Shown here: in pieces, positions 25,190-35,900 of the stretch
How the letters are laid out: each line of letters begins with the position of its first letter
Position numbering within the stretch: the stretch's first letter is position 1
Source of the DNA: Cyanoderma ruficeps
Lineage: Eukaryota > Chordata > Aves > Passeriformes > Timaliidae
Assembly (NCBI GenBank): GCA_008694505.1
Contig: VZDJ01007753.1
Coordinates: 20,708,606 to 20,772,605 of the forward strand
Length of the DNA stretch: 64,000 nucleotides
Reading direction: 5' to 3'
Notes under the pieces: model-generated
What the model was told of the DNA's origin: nothing
Database searches by the model: none
Seen by the model: the letters and a program-made list of their open reading frames with translations, nothing else
Translations under genes and position numbers: made by a program

Positions 25190-25418
25190 CGGGCAGTGGG
25201 GTTACGGGGCTGCGGGGGCTGCGGGAGTCCCGCGGAGGCTGCGGGGATCCCAGGGGTTGCATGACCTGTGGGGGTGCCGAGGACGTGGGGGCTGTATGGG
25301 CTGTTGGGGGTTCCGAGGACGCGGGGGCTGCGGGGATTCCAGGGGCTGTACGGGCTGTGGGGGTTCCAGGGGCTGTAGGGGCTGTGGGGGTTCCGAGGAG
25401 GCGGGGGCTGCAGGAGCC
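25190..25418. repeat. Degenerate 27-bp minisatellite, G-rich on plus strand
   Basis: Units of 26-27 bp built from ggggctgta, ggggctgtg and ggggttcca-like 9-mers are repeated with variation. The clearest copies are at 25321-25400, and one unit is expanded by 9 bp. The period divides by three, so the minus strand reads as 9-residue peptide repeats (GTPTAPTAP, GTPTARTAP), which gives a long but probably meaningless open frame. Closely spaced runs of three to five G make G-quadruplex formation likely. Confidence 0.85.
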
Positions 25419-25468
25419 CCCCGCGCTCGCGGCGCGGCCCCTCAGGCCCCGCGGCGGGCGGTGCGCGG

Positions 25469-25482
25469 GCGCCCTCTGCCGT
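25469..25482 (-). promoter_or_regulatory. CTCF-like motif
   Basis: The minus strand reads acggcagagggcgc, which by my count agrees with 12 of 14 positions of the CTCF core (CCAGCAGAGGGCGC). It lies in the densest part of the CpG island. This is a motif match only. Confidence 0.4.
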
Positions 25483-25699
25483 CCCGCTGCGGCAGCGCCC
25501 CCGCCCGTGCCCGCGGGGGCGGGTCCGGAGCTGCGGCTCCGCGGAGGGCCCGGGGCAATGGGGCAACGGGACCTGGAACATGGGTGGGACGGAGGGCACC
25601 AGCCAGGAGCCGGGCCGTGGGGAGTCAGCAAAGACTACCACGACCTACCAGATAAAATGCATTTTTTTCTCTTCAAATTAAAGAGTACAGCTGTTATAA

Positions 25700-25712
25700 A
25701 TGAAGGGTGAGA
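25700..25712 (+). other. Candidate plus-strand splice donor at the island edge
   Basis: gaagg|gtgagaat is a good 5' splice site with its GT at 25707-25708. If the island is a plus-strand promoter, a non-coding first exon could end here. No downstream partner exon is proven. Confidence 0.3.
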
Positions 25713-25860
25713 ATGCCACTGCCGTGTTAAAAAATGTATGGGCGCACGGACATCCTCCTGCCCTCTCAGCCGCACCGCCAGGGAGGCCCCTCAGTCCCGC
25801 AGCTGCAGCGGGCGCGGACAGCGAGCGCGGCCCCGCCGGGCAGCTGCACGGCTCTCTCTG

Positions 25861-25905
25861 CTCTCTTACCTTGTAGGTGAATGCATCAGCCCCAAAACAT
25901 GACAT
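25861..25905 (-). other. Candidate minus-strand first-exon end with strong splice donor
   Basis: On the minus strand cacctacaag|gtaagagag is a near-ideal donor (AAG|GTAAGAG), with the last exon base at 25870. An ATG at 25905 would put twelve codons (MSCFGADAFTYK) before the junction, but its Kozak context is not strong, so the exon may equally be untranslated. The island lobe at 26000-26120 would be the promoter. Gene identity is unknown. Confidence 0.35.
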
Positions 25906-26130
25906 TCAAGCAGTAAAAATTTTCAAGCAATCAGGTCTTCTAGGTCTTCTGCTTCTTCCGTACCAGAAAGCAGCCTGAGGGAATACAAGATACCACATTT
26001 CGCCTTACCCGGGCCAAACCAAACCCGGGCTGGCAGTGCAGCTCCGGCACGTCCCTGACTGCCAGAGACGCTGGCTTTCCCTCTGCCCTTGGTCCGGCAA
26101 GTCATGCGGGGCAACTGCCAGCACTCGAGT

Positions 26131-27010
26131 TCAGGCAGCCCGATGTTTTCGTGTTTTCTTAATCTTGATAAAGGGACCAGAGAAGCAGGATGCTTATGGT
26201 AAATAATTTTTTGTTTAACTGTCCATTTCAGTGAGGTGGAGGTAGTAGATGGGTAACTTCATGTGTTAAATGAGTATAGAATGAAAATAAACAGCCTACA
26301 ACCTTCAATCCAGTTTTAAGAACAATAATATTTATGAGACTATGACATTTATGAACCCAAAGAATATTTATGACATTAACCAAAATCAACTAACAGGTCA
26401 CTTTAGGAAGACTGTATCTGGGTAGTGAGAATCCTGGAACTTTTGAAAAAAAGAACCAAATCCTTTCATTGCATCAATTGTCTTAAATAAACACTACACT
26501 AAAATGAGGCTTCATTTTAAACACCATCATTTTAATGGTTTTTAAAAGAAGGAAATGGAAAACATTGGTGAAATTAACCTGACAGATGAGGTAACAGAGC
26601 TGCAATTTTAAAAGTAATATCCTTGCTCAAGATCCAAGAAAAATGAAACAGTCCTGTGTTTTTCTGTAGGCTCCTTATTTTATTTTCTGTTGCTTAGAGT
26701 GGCAAGCCCAAATATTTTAGCATTAATTTTATTACTGAGGAAAACAACATGATTATTTAATGAAGATTACATCAGAGATGCATCTCATACCTCTAATAGC
26801 ATAATATTAACTTAAGAAAAAAGTTTATCAAGGTGTTCTTATTAAAAACTCAGTAGATCAACAAGAAAGTTGTAGCTATGGGGTTTTTTCACAGTGTTTT
26901 TCTGAAATGAGCATTCACAGAAATTACAATTTCTGCAAAATATTTTTCCTTTACTAAATCTAAAATTTTTGATGAAGGTCCCAGTGAAAAAATGTAGACA
27001 CTGGTCAGAA
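26131..27010. other. AT-rich non-coding stretch
   Basis: Composition returns abruptly to AT-rich after the island. No gene or transposon was seen. tatttatga-type short repeats occur near 26328-26372. Confidence 0.5.
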
Positions 27011-27043
27011 ATATATTCTACTTCTATAGAAGTAGAACTATAT
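27011..27043. repeat. Long perfect palindrome
   Basis: ttctacttcta and tagaagtagaa abut exactly to make a 22-bp perfect palindrome at 27016-27037 with no spacer. Flanking atata and tatat extend the arms to 16 bp if one base (27038) is bulged. It can form a cruciform or a symmetrical protein site. Confidence 0.92.
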
Positions 27044-30000
27044 CTGTGTCACTATTTTACTGTTTCCCCTATCGATTATTATTTTGATGTGAATAGTTAT
27101 TGGACCCCATTAACAGAATACTGATGACAAAAAGGGAAGGAAATTATTATTATTTCTGATTCATTTGGGTTTTTGAAAACATTTTCCTTCTGAATTTAAT
27201 GTGTGAATTCACGCACTTGTTCTTTACACTCCATGTATCTTTACTTACATTTCAGTCTACCAGGAGGACTGAAAAGTAAATTTAGTCCAAACCTCTGAAT
27301 GACCCTTTTTAAAATACCAATCTGCTGAACAGTGTCACAGACTTGCCTGGAGGTTGCCATCAAGGATAGCAAATCTCTTGGGAAGTCTGAAATGCAGGAC
27401 ACTTGCCAGAGTAAATACTATTTAAGATTCTTCTGATCTGTGTACATGCAATGATCATTAGAGCAGTTTCAGGGATAGTTAAAAACGGAGTGAGCACTAA
27501 GAGGACCCTACTTGTTCCCTGACAGCATTACCTGGAGTTACCTAAACACCAGACTGTGGTTCCATCAATACCTTGATTGTTAAGAAATTGAGAAAAAGAA
27601 TTGTTTGTCTTTCCTATGTAGTCAAAGCACAGAAAGGAATCTGATTATTTCTTCATAGTGGATGCAGTCCTTTATCCCTACTAAAACCAGCAATGCAAAT
27701 GTTTGCTCCATCCAACAGAAAATGAGGTAGGGGGATTTATAATAGCTGCCCAATTCTCACTTAACAGAAATAAAATTATTATAATTCCATGTAAGCAGCC
27801 TGTCAGTCATATGTCATATTCTAGTTAAGGCTAACCAGTACAGGATTTGATCTGTGAGAGAAGTCCAATGTAACTGGCGGAATTGTCCCAAGAATAATCA
27901 ATAAGGATTTATGTTGAAAAATACATAGGGTAGATGTCATCTACTGGGTAACACAACTGAGAAAAAGTAAGAACAGGAAATACCTGAACTGCAGGTCCCA
28001 CGTGACAAAAGAGCAACATTAAAGAATGTTTTTTTTGGCCTTCACTAAACAGATACTTTCTCCAAAAGATGTTCCCTAATTAAAAGAAAAATATCAGCAT
28101 TCCCTTGATTTAAAAGAAAATAAATCATAACTGATACACTATAGATTATTTGTTTTCAGGTTTGAATCATCTACTTCACACATGTAGACAATATGATCCT
28201 CTTAAGCAGTATTGTAAAGCTCCTTAGCATTGAGAATAAGGCATCAAAGAGCAACTTCAATAACTTTAGAGGCTTTTTGGTCCATGTTTCTGATTTAGGA
28301 TGAAGTTGTTTAGTGAAGATTGAAATTCTGTGGGCTCTGCTCAAAGAGAACATAACATTATGCATCCCACACACAGGGATTCATGCAAAAATAGATATGG
28401 TTACTTCAAACTGCAAGAAATATAAATACTTCAATTCCAAACATTAGAGAACAAAATTAAGTACTTGTGCTCACACTTTCAACAGGAAATGAAGCAATAA
28501 TCAGTTTACAGGAGGGTCTCTCTGCACCTGCAGTTTAGCTGCTGCAGTCTATCATCTCCATTACCTTTGAAAGTACACTATTTAAAAAATGTTGAGCCAC
28601 ACTTACGAAGAACTCTGAGTGCTTCCTGTGCTGTCTCCTTGCCTCAGTCTCAACCAGGGCTGGAATCTAATAACTCGGAACTAGTGATTTCCTGGCAGAA
28701 TATTATATTTCAGCTTACAATCATTCTTTCTGGGAATTGAGGTAGTGCTATGGAGAGCACTGAAGCCCTAACTGGGCAGGCCGGATTAGATTCACTCTAA
28801 TCAAATGTTTAAAAACAATATTTACCTTACTTTAGTGGAATTTTAGCCATTTCCTTTATTACTTTGATAATACTTCAGAGATAGTTCTAAACCCGGATGG
28901 GAAGGAAGGAAAAAAAGTCCCAGAAAAATTAGAGAAGGCTATATAAACGTGACTTTTTCCAGCATTCTGATATATGTGTGTGTATATTTATATATGTGTA
29001 TAATATGCAATCTATTATGAAGAAATAGTTTACTGCAAATATTTATATAATGCATGTTGGCACCAGGGATTGCATCCTATTTGACATATTTTGTTCTCAT
29101 TATTGAAAAAGTATTAGTGCTTTCTAATGTACTGTTGATAAGAAGGCAACCACATTAATCTTCCAGGGTTTAGCACTCAAAATCTCCTTCACAAGAGACA
29201 ATACAAAATGCGTTCGTATTTTTGTATTCTTATAATAGATGGATGTATATCTAGCAAGAACCATCTTACTGTCACCAGTCCTGACACTGTTTGACTGGAT
29301 GCAGCTTGGAGATTTATGAATACCACTATAAGGATCAAAGTTTGTTGTCACTGTGTCTGGTTAACATGGGCAATTATTAAAAGGAAGGAGGAAACTATTT
29401 GTGCCAGAACTCGGACCCTTTAAAAACTCGGAGTTCTATGTTTAGAACAGAACAAGGAATTACAACACACAATATTTTGAGGCTTTATTTCCAGTCATTT
29501 TATTCCATTCAGGATTTCAAATAAAAATCCTAAGCTGCCACAGGTTTTGTTTTTGCATGAACAGTTCTTCCACAAACAGGGCAGAAATTACTTTCAGACA
29601 GGAATCATTATTTAAATAACACATGATTCCACCCAGTTACTAATACGCTGGCAGAGCAAGAAAATTGAATTGGGGGAGGGGGAAGACAACTTGGCATATT
29701 TCATCAGTTCAAAGAATTATGAAATAAAATTCTAGAGGATCTGCAAACCCAAAACACTATAAAGGTCGCTTATCCATAGCTATTTATTCTGCTGTGCCTA
29801 ATGACAAGTTTTGCAAGCAAACCATTTGGTAAGAGTTTCATCCTGAAGAAATGAAAATAACAATAGTAAAACTCAGCAGTTACATAAAATCATGCACATA
29901 TATGTTTAAAGAGATATAAAATTTAAGTGGTGAGGTTTTCCTCAAAGAAAAAAGCCCTTCAAATTGATATTGAATGGAAAAGAGAAGCTGCTCAAAGTAC

Positions 30001-31498
30001 TTGGGGTGATTCAAGTTCCCACATTTCTCAGGGGTAAGAAAGAGTTCACAGTCATTCCTCAAAATCCAGAGAATCATATAATCAGTCTTAGGTCTCTGTC
30101 CAACATGGGATTCACGTTTTCTTGGCTCCTTGTTTTCAGGACGCTCGCTTCTCTTCTGCAAGAGAGAAAATTAGATCCACCTTCATCTCTGTAATGCTTA
30201 CTGGCCTGAATCCCCACATTTTCCCTTTGATCTCATGCTCAAAGCCTCTTTGAGGCAGTTCCCAGCCTGTCCGTGTATTTCTGTGGGCCATATTCTTTCA
30301 TAGAACCTGGTTTGGGAACACCTTGAGTAGCTGAGGACATAATTAGGTACTCCATGGACCCTGATATGTAGAAGATCTACATACCCCCTTACTGGAATGG
30401 AAGAGTAATTCTGAAATTAAAATAGTCACAGTCTCTCGGGTTTTAGAAAATGTGGACTTTGCCTAAATTTTCTATTTTGCCACAACTTTGACAAGACATT
30501 AAGTAGCAATGGGTCCATTAAAAGCATGTTTATGTCTTCTATATAAAGAAGTGAAGACCTTCAGAAGACCTCTGAAGTGAAAATAGGAAGACTTAACCCA
30601 TCAAAATTCTTTCCAGTTAGTTAGGAAGTTTTATTCTTATACAGACTTCAACATTACCAATACTAGAGAACTCTAGAAGATACAGGAATTAAGGAATACC
30701 ATCAAGGAACTAAAGCCATATTTCTCATCTCTTGATGATTTGTAATAAAACTTAATAGTATTAAAGCTCAGGGGAAATGATATTTGATTTTGTTTTGTTC
30801 ACTATCTTTTTTTTAAGTTACCATGGAAAGTTATAGGAGACTCGTCCCGACTTTTGGAGACCCAGTCTGTCATAAATCCTTAAACTTACATGTTAGTCTT
30901 TTTAACAGACTGTTGCTTTCATTTTTCTTGTGCTTCAGCATTTCCTGATCCCATCAGAGACCACAGGTGGAGTGTTGAAATAAAGCAAGAAAGAGTTTAC
31001 TCCTGATGAGATGTCCAGACAGACATGACTAAAGATATGAGCAGCTACCCATATCCTAGGTATAAGGTTCCATTTCTATATTAACCAGCACAGGGGAAGT
31101 TCATCCAATCTGTTTAATTAATTTTAGTACTTACATTTCATGATAATTGTTTTTCCCTACCTCAATATATTGTGACCTGAGGATTTTTTAAAGAGAAAAG
31201 AATCATTAGAATACTCTCTGTAATATTTTAGGAAAAAAAGGAAAAAAAAAAACCTGAGAAACCAATTCTATGTTGTTTCACTATATTGTTTCACCAACAT
31301 TCCTTTTTCTTTAACCTTTTGGACATTTGGCACTGTCTTTATTTTAAATTAATTTAACTATCAGCTAAGAGTAATTCCAACCACATTGTATCTTCTGTGG
31401 TAACTGACCATAAGAGATTGGCACAACAGGGTGAAGGAACCCAGCCTTCTTTGACCAAAAGCTCTGCCCAAATATGAAAACTGGCCCTTCTTTATATT
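27044..31498. other. AT-rich non-coding stretch with TG/TA microsatellite
   Basis: A TA/TG-rich simple tract lies at 28970-29005. No transposon or gene was recognised in the rest. The frames at 28171-28374, 29124-29351 and 29880-30194 are short and without domains. Confidence 0.5.
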
Positions 31499-31540
31499 GA
31501 GGGTGGCAGAGCACTGGAACAGGCTGCCAAGGGAGAGCCT
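31499..31540 (+). mobile_element. Short CR1 fragment (internal part)
   Basis: gagggtggcagagcactg, gaacaggctgcc and aaggga match the region near the end of CR1 ORF2 (the RVVRHWNRLP-encoding block). Only about 40 bp are recognisable and there is no 3' tail, so the piece is a deletion remnant or an old copy whose ends have decayed. Confidence 0.6.
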
Positions 31541-32760
31541 GATTATGCAGTATCTGAAATGCAAGTGTACATTTTTCTCTGTCTCATAGGTTTTTCTCCC
31601 TTAGTTCCAGTGCAAGTATGTCTTTCAAACCATCTGGAAGGCTGAGAAACAGCTGACAAAGTGAGTTTTGTTTCCTGCATAAAATATTTAAGAAAAAAAT
31701 GGTTTCGTTTCCATTTACTTTCTTCATGCAAAGTAAAGATAGATAACCACCCATCAGAAAAATTCCAGCTGTGTTAGTTTGAAGGTCATCTTTTGAAAAC
31801 TATGTGTAGTATGTGTCTTGTATGTTTCTATACACAATTATTACTTTCCTTGGTTTTGTTAGCATGTCCTAACTATCAACCGCAACTCGTGTTTTGCTTG
31901 GCAAGCCTCCCAACAGTCAACAGATGTTTTCTCCCTCCTATTTCTTCCCTGAGCAAATGACTTCCAAATTATATCATCTCTCCTTGAACATACGGTGACT
32001 CCTTTTGTCCCGGGATTCTCTTCTGAACCCTGGTGTTTAGAAATTTGGTAAACAAAAAGGACTCCTTTTCTGAGACAGTGCAAACTTTGTGTCTACAAAA
32101 TTATACCATGGACCACCAAGGTCAACTGACAGTATAGCCAACCAAGCTTACCTCTAAAGTGTTGGAAGACAAGGGTCTTAGTTATGAAAATCTGCAATAC
32201 ATAATGGGTTTGCGTGGCATGACTCTGCCCAGTAAAATAGATTCCATTTACCTCTGGAAAGCTTTCTATGATAAGTGATTTGGTGCTTGCCACATACTGT
32301 CTTACAATTGCCAATAAGAACCACTAAGATTCAAAGAATATGCATAGATCATCTGATGCTACTTCCTTTCTTAATTTCTTTAGTGGAGGCAAGATATGAT
32401 ATGGAAAGAAAATCAAAAATTCTCAAGCTTGGGCTGAATTGAAATATCAAAGTTAAGTCATCTAATTTTTTCATGTTAAAGGTCTAAAAATAAAATGTGT
32501 TTTTCAGAGTTAACCTTCTAGACCAGAAAAAAATATCAAGAGACAGTATTTTTCAATTAGTGCTTCTTAAGAATCCTGGACATCTTTTAAGATTCAACTG
32601 AGCTCTCTTTATTCACCTGGACATCTCAGTTAGTTAAAATTACAATTTTGCAATCTCTGTGTTTGAAATATGTGTTTGATAAAGTACAGTAGATATACTT
32701 TTGGGAAAGGACATAATTATTAGCATTTGAAAAGCACATATTTCAATGTACATTTCAACA
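31541..32760. other. Non-coding stretch
   Basis: No gene or transposon was recognised. The minus-strand frames at 31859-32314 have no domains. Confidence 0.5.
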
Positions 32761-32906
32761 ATAAATTTCTCAACTGGATAGTGCATGGTGCTAGTAACAC
32801 CAAGGTTGTGGGTTTGATCACCACACGGGCCATTCACTTAACAGTTGGACTCAATGATCCCTCTGGGGCCCTTTCAACTCAGGATATTCTGTGATTTCTG
32901 TGACTT
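32761..32906 (+). mobile_element. TguSINE1-like SINE (tRNA-Ile head, CR1 tail)
   Basis: The 5' part is a decayed tRNA-Ile: tctcaactgg (A-box region), ggtgctagtaacaccaagg (anticodon arm, AAT changed to AGT), gtgggtttgatcacc (B box) and cacgggcca (acceptor 3' side, 32824-32832). From about 32842 it switches to a CR1-type 3' end: agttggactcaatgatcc, ggggccctttcaactcagg, atattctgtgatt and a partial repeat of the terminal unit. This head-tail combination is the known architecture of TguSINE1 of passerine birds, which used CR1 machinery in trans. The first 7 or so tRNA bases are unrecognisable and the internal promoter has mutated. It is the best taxonomic marker in the window. Confidence 0.9.
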
Positions 32907-35900
32907 CTCTATCTCCAAGCAATTTGCAGTTCTGAAAATGTGATCTGCAAAATGAGCACACAGGAAGAAGGATTTCACAAAGAAAGAAGGATTCTTTATA
33001 TCTTATATCTTAACCTCCAAGTTTCCCAGCAGAGAGAGTCATGGCTGTTCAAACCAGAATACTCTATTCTCTTACATAAAGTTACTCTTCCAGGCTGTCT
33101 GGTATTAGCAGGATTTCTTATAACCCTTCTCAGAACTGCCTTCCCTGTGCAACATGCATCACCTGGCCTGGAGGTCCAAGTGTTCAACATAAACCTTAGA
33201 CAAGATGAGGAGAAACCCTTCTTCAAGGATTTTCCATTGGCTGAGATTGTCTGCAATGGTGTGATGCTTCCATTTCAACTGGGAGCGTCTTTCTGTCTCT
33301 GGAGAGTTGTTGTTCACTGAATACAGAAACAGTCTGTAGCAGGTACACTCTGTGACATTATAATTGACTTTATTTTTAAAACCCTTTACTGACATTGGCA
33401 AATGCTAGCCACAGTCATGTGAGTGATTGACATATTTTGAAACCAGAAAAAGGTGCAGAAAAATAAAAAAATTACTTATCCAGACCACTGAGACAGACAG
33501 AATTTCAGATTTGAAGTAAGACGCAGAAATTCCTGGATGTCAACTGAATAATCAGCTACAGATTCTCTTCAAATAATACATACAGAATCCAAAGCCAAAG
33601 ATCAATAGATACTTACTGCAGGCTCAGGAACAGCAGAAGGTTTTCTAAGACCACAAACTCTGGGTTGTTATCAGTAAACTTGGCCTGGTTGCTTCCTTTA
33701 CCCACACCTAAGGCATGGAAAACCAGTCTGGCAGCTTCCAAACCAGTGTTGGTTTGGCAAAAATTCACCTCATTCTGTGGAGTGGAGTGGAGTGGCGTGG
33801 TCTGACCATCCTTCCCATGGCAGTGGGAACAGCAATCGCTACTCTCCAAGGTTTTTCCCTATGACAGACTTCCTGGACGTCTGTCCCCATGCTTCCTGTG
33901 GGAGAACCCTCCCATGAGACAGGAAAATTCATGTTGTTCTACATTGCTGAGAAGAACTAGGCCAGTTCTGCTTGGAAATCACAGTTTTTAATGAGCAATA
34001 AGTGATTACTTTCAAAACCATTACTATTACAAAGGGCCTATATTTTTAATCTGAAAGGCACCAATGTAAGGAAAACCACAAGGTGCCAAGGCTTAGTAGC
34101 TAATAAGCTGATTCACAGTCTCCACCTTTCACTATGGTTGAAATCTTAGACTCCAGCTTTACTGCTCTTCAGGGACCTCTGACACATCTTTGAGATCGGT
34201 GTCAAAATTAAACGAAAAAATTTGTGAGCATGGACCACCTACACAGAGTTAAGCCATTTGAAATTAAGTACTTCTCTGATTATGCAATGTTAAAATCCTT
34301 ACTGTTAGTATAGTTTAGCTACTTCTGTATTACAAATTCTTAATTTTATTTAGCATCTAAAGCCCAGAATCAGTCAAGCCATTTTTCACTATAAGCAATG
34401 GTTCATCCATTTGATATACACTAGAAATCATCTCTCGGCAAGATTTTCCCTCATCATTAGGTTTTGTTCTCATAACAGAGCTGTTGGATTTGAAACAAAA
34501 ATGTGGTTCTCTAACCACAAAAATCCAACAAGAAGCACAAAGTAAAAGAATCCTTAAAAGGCTCCTGTTTTTGGTTTTGATTTTAAATATAGTATTAGTA
34601 AAGTACTTTTAAAATTAGATATGTCAGAAATCTACAAACAGAGCACCTAATATAAATGGAATGCAGCTTAAAATCACAAGTCTTCATATGCGGGCTTCAT
34701 ATGCAGCTACTTTAAAAGTATAATTTTGAAACTTAAAAATACAAGGATGAGGAGAAAAGTTAGATATCCTTATTCCTTCTCATCTTCTCTTTGTAGAATG
34801 TGCTGGCTTAACCCTTCACAGCTTTGGTGTTTTCTAAAGAATTTGTTATCTTCATATCCATTAAACGAACTGCAAATTTTACTAAAGTTTTGAGCTAATG
34901 TCTAATAAAATAATGGATCTCAGTAAAATAAAATTACCATCATTCTAAAAATACATTATCTATTTTATTGTGACTGATACAGAATTAAAGTATGAAACCC
35001 ACTTCATATTAGTTTTTACATATGAGTTTGGGATTTCTGTGGTGCTTCCTCAACTGTTGGTTGTGAACATGAAGGGTTACCACCTTCTCAGTCACTAAAT
35101 CACACTGAATTGCTATTGTGCTCGCTAATCTATTGACATATGTTTCATAATGTTATATTTTAGAAGAAAATAGATTACTGAGTAAGACACAATGTTTTCT
35201 ACAAATGGATGCTTGATGAATGTTTTTTGGTAAATAAAATTAAAATCCCAGGAATTTTGATAGTTTCTTTTCATTCCATGACATTCAAAGATTGCTTTCT
35301 AACCATCTGGGGACATTTCCATAGAATGCATAGTCACACAAATCCATATTTCTGAGCTCACTGGCTTTAACAGATCTACACAAAAGGAAAAAAAAAGGCC
35401 TCTTTTTGCTAATAAAATGCTAGCCGATAAAAGAAGGAGTCATATGAAGTAAAAAAACACTGATTCAAACTGTATCTCACAGTCTGATTTTGTCCTCTGC
35501 AGTGTTTTCCTGATCTACTTGGCCAACAAGTATGAAATAGTGAAAGACTTGTGGGACAGTCATGACTACATTTCAACACCCCCATTCCACAGAAAATGCA
35601 TTTCATCCATAGAAGAAAACCATGAAGATAGCTAGGCTCAGAATTTGCTATATATAACAGTCAAAAAATGGTCCTGAAAAGACGTGCTGATAATTGTGAC
35701 AAAAAAAAAATTATATATATCCTTGGTATTTTGCCAGATACATGCTCCGTTTAGTTTTTTCTCAGATAGAGGTTTTCTTAGTTAGATTTCATTGCCCAAG
35801 TAACTGCTTTATTTCTTCCAATTTCTGCCTCTCATAGGCTATCTAAAATCAGAGCAATGGCACCCTGCTGTGCATCTCAGCATATTACTTCCCCATGTGT

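Larger units (their letters stand above)
24950..26120. promoter_or_regulatory. CpG island, candidate (bidirectional) promoter
   Basis: This is the only strongly GC-rich, CpG-dense block in an otherwise AT-rich, CpG-poor 64 kb. It is densest at 25060-25560, with further lobes at about 25740-25860 and 26000-26120. It contains GC boxes (gggggcggg at 25515-25523), a hairpin with cggagc/gctccg arms at 25526-25541, a CTCF-like motif and a minisatellite. Unmethylated CpG islands in vertebrates usually mark promoters, so this is the best transcription-start candidate in the window. Plausible splice donors face away on both strands (25707 plus, 25869 minus). The long frames across it, up to 268 residues on the minus strand, are P/A/T/G/R-rich, open in several registers at once and best explained by lack of TA-containing stop codons. 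Confidence 0.75.

Noticed and set aside
24825..25631. 268-residue minus-strand open frame, with 231-, 183- and 132-residue frames in other registers
   Set aside because: They overlap on both strands, are P/A/T/G/R-rich and follow the minisatellite. High GC removes stop codons, so length is not evidence of coding.
32940..33320. 126-residue plus-strand frame next to the SINE
   Set aside because: It is opposed by open minus-strand frames and has no domain, Kozak support or splice pattern that I can recognise.
33776..33830. ggagt repeat with ccatggcagtggg, considered as a CR1 piece
   Set aside because: The matching part is too short and the expected neighbouring CR1 blocks are absent.
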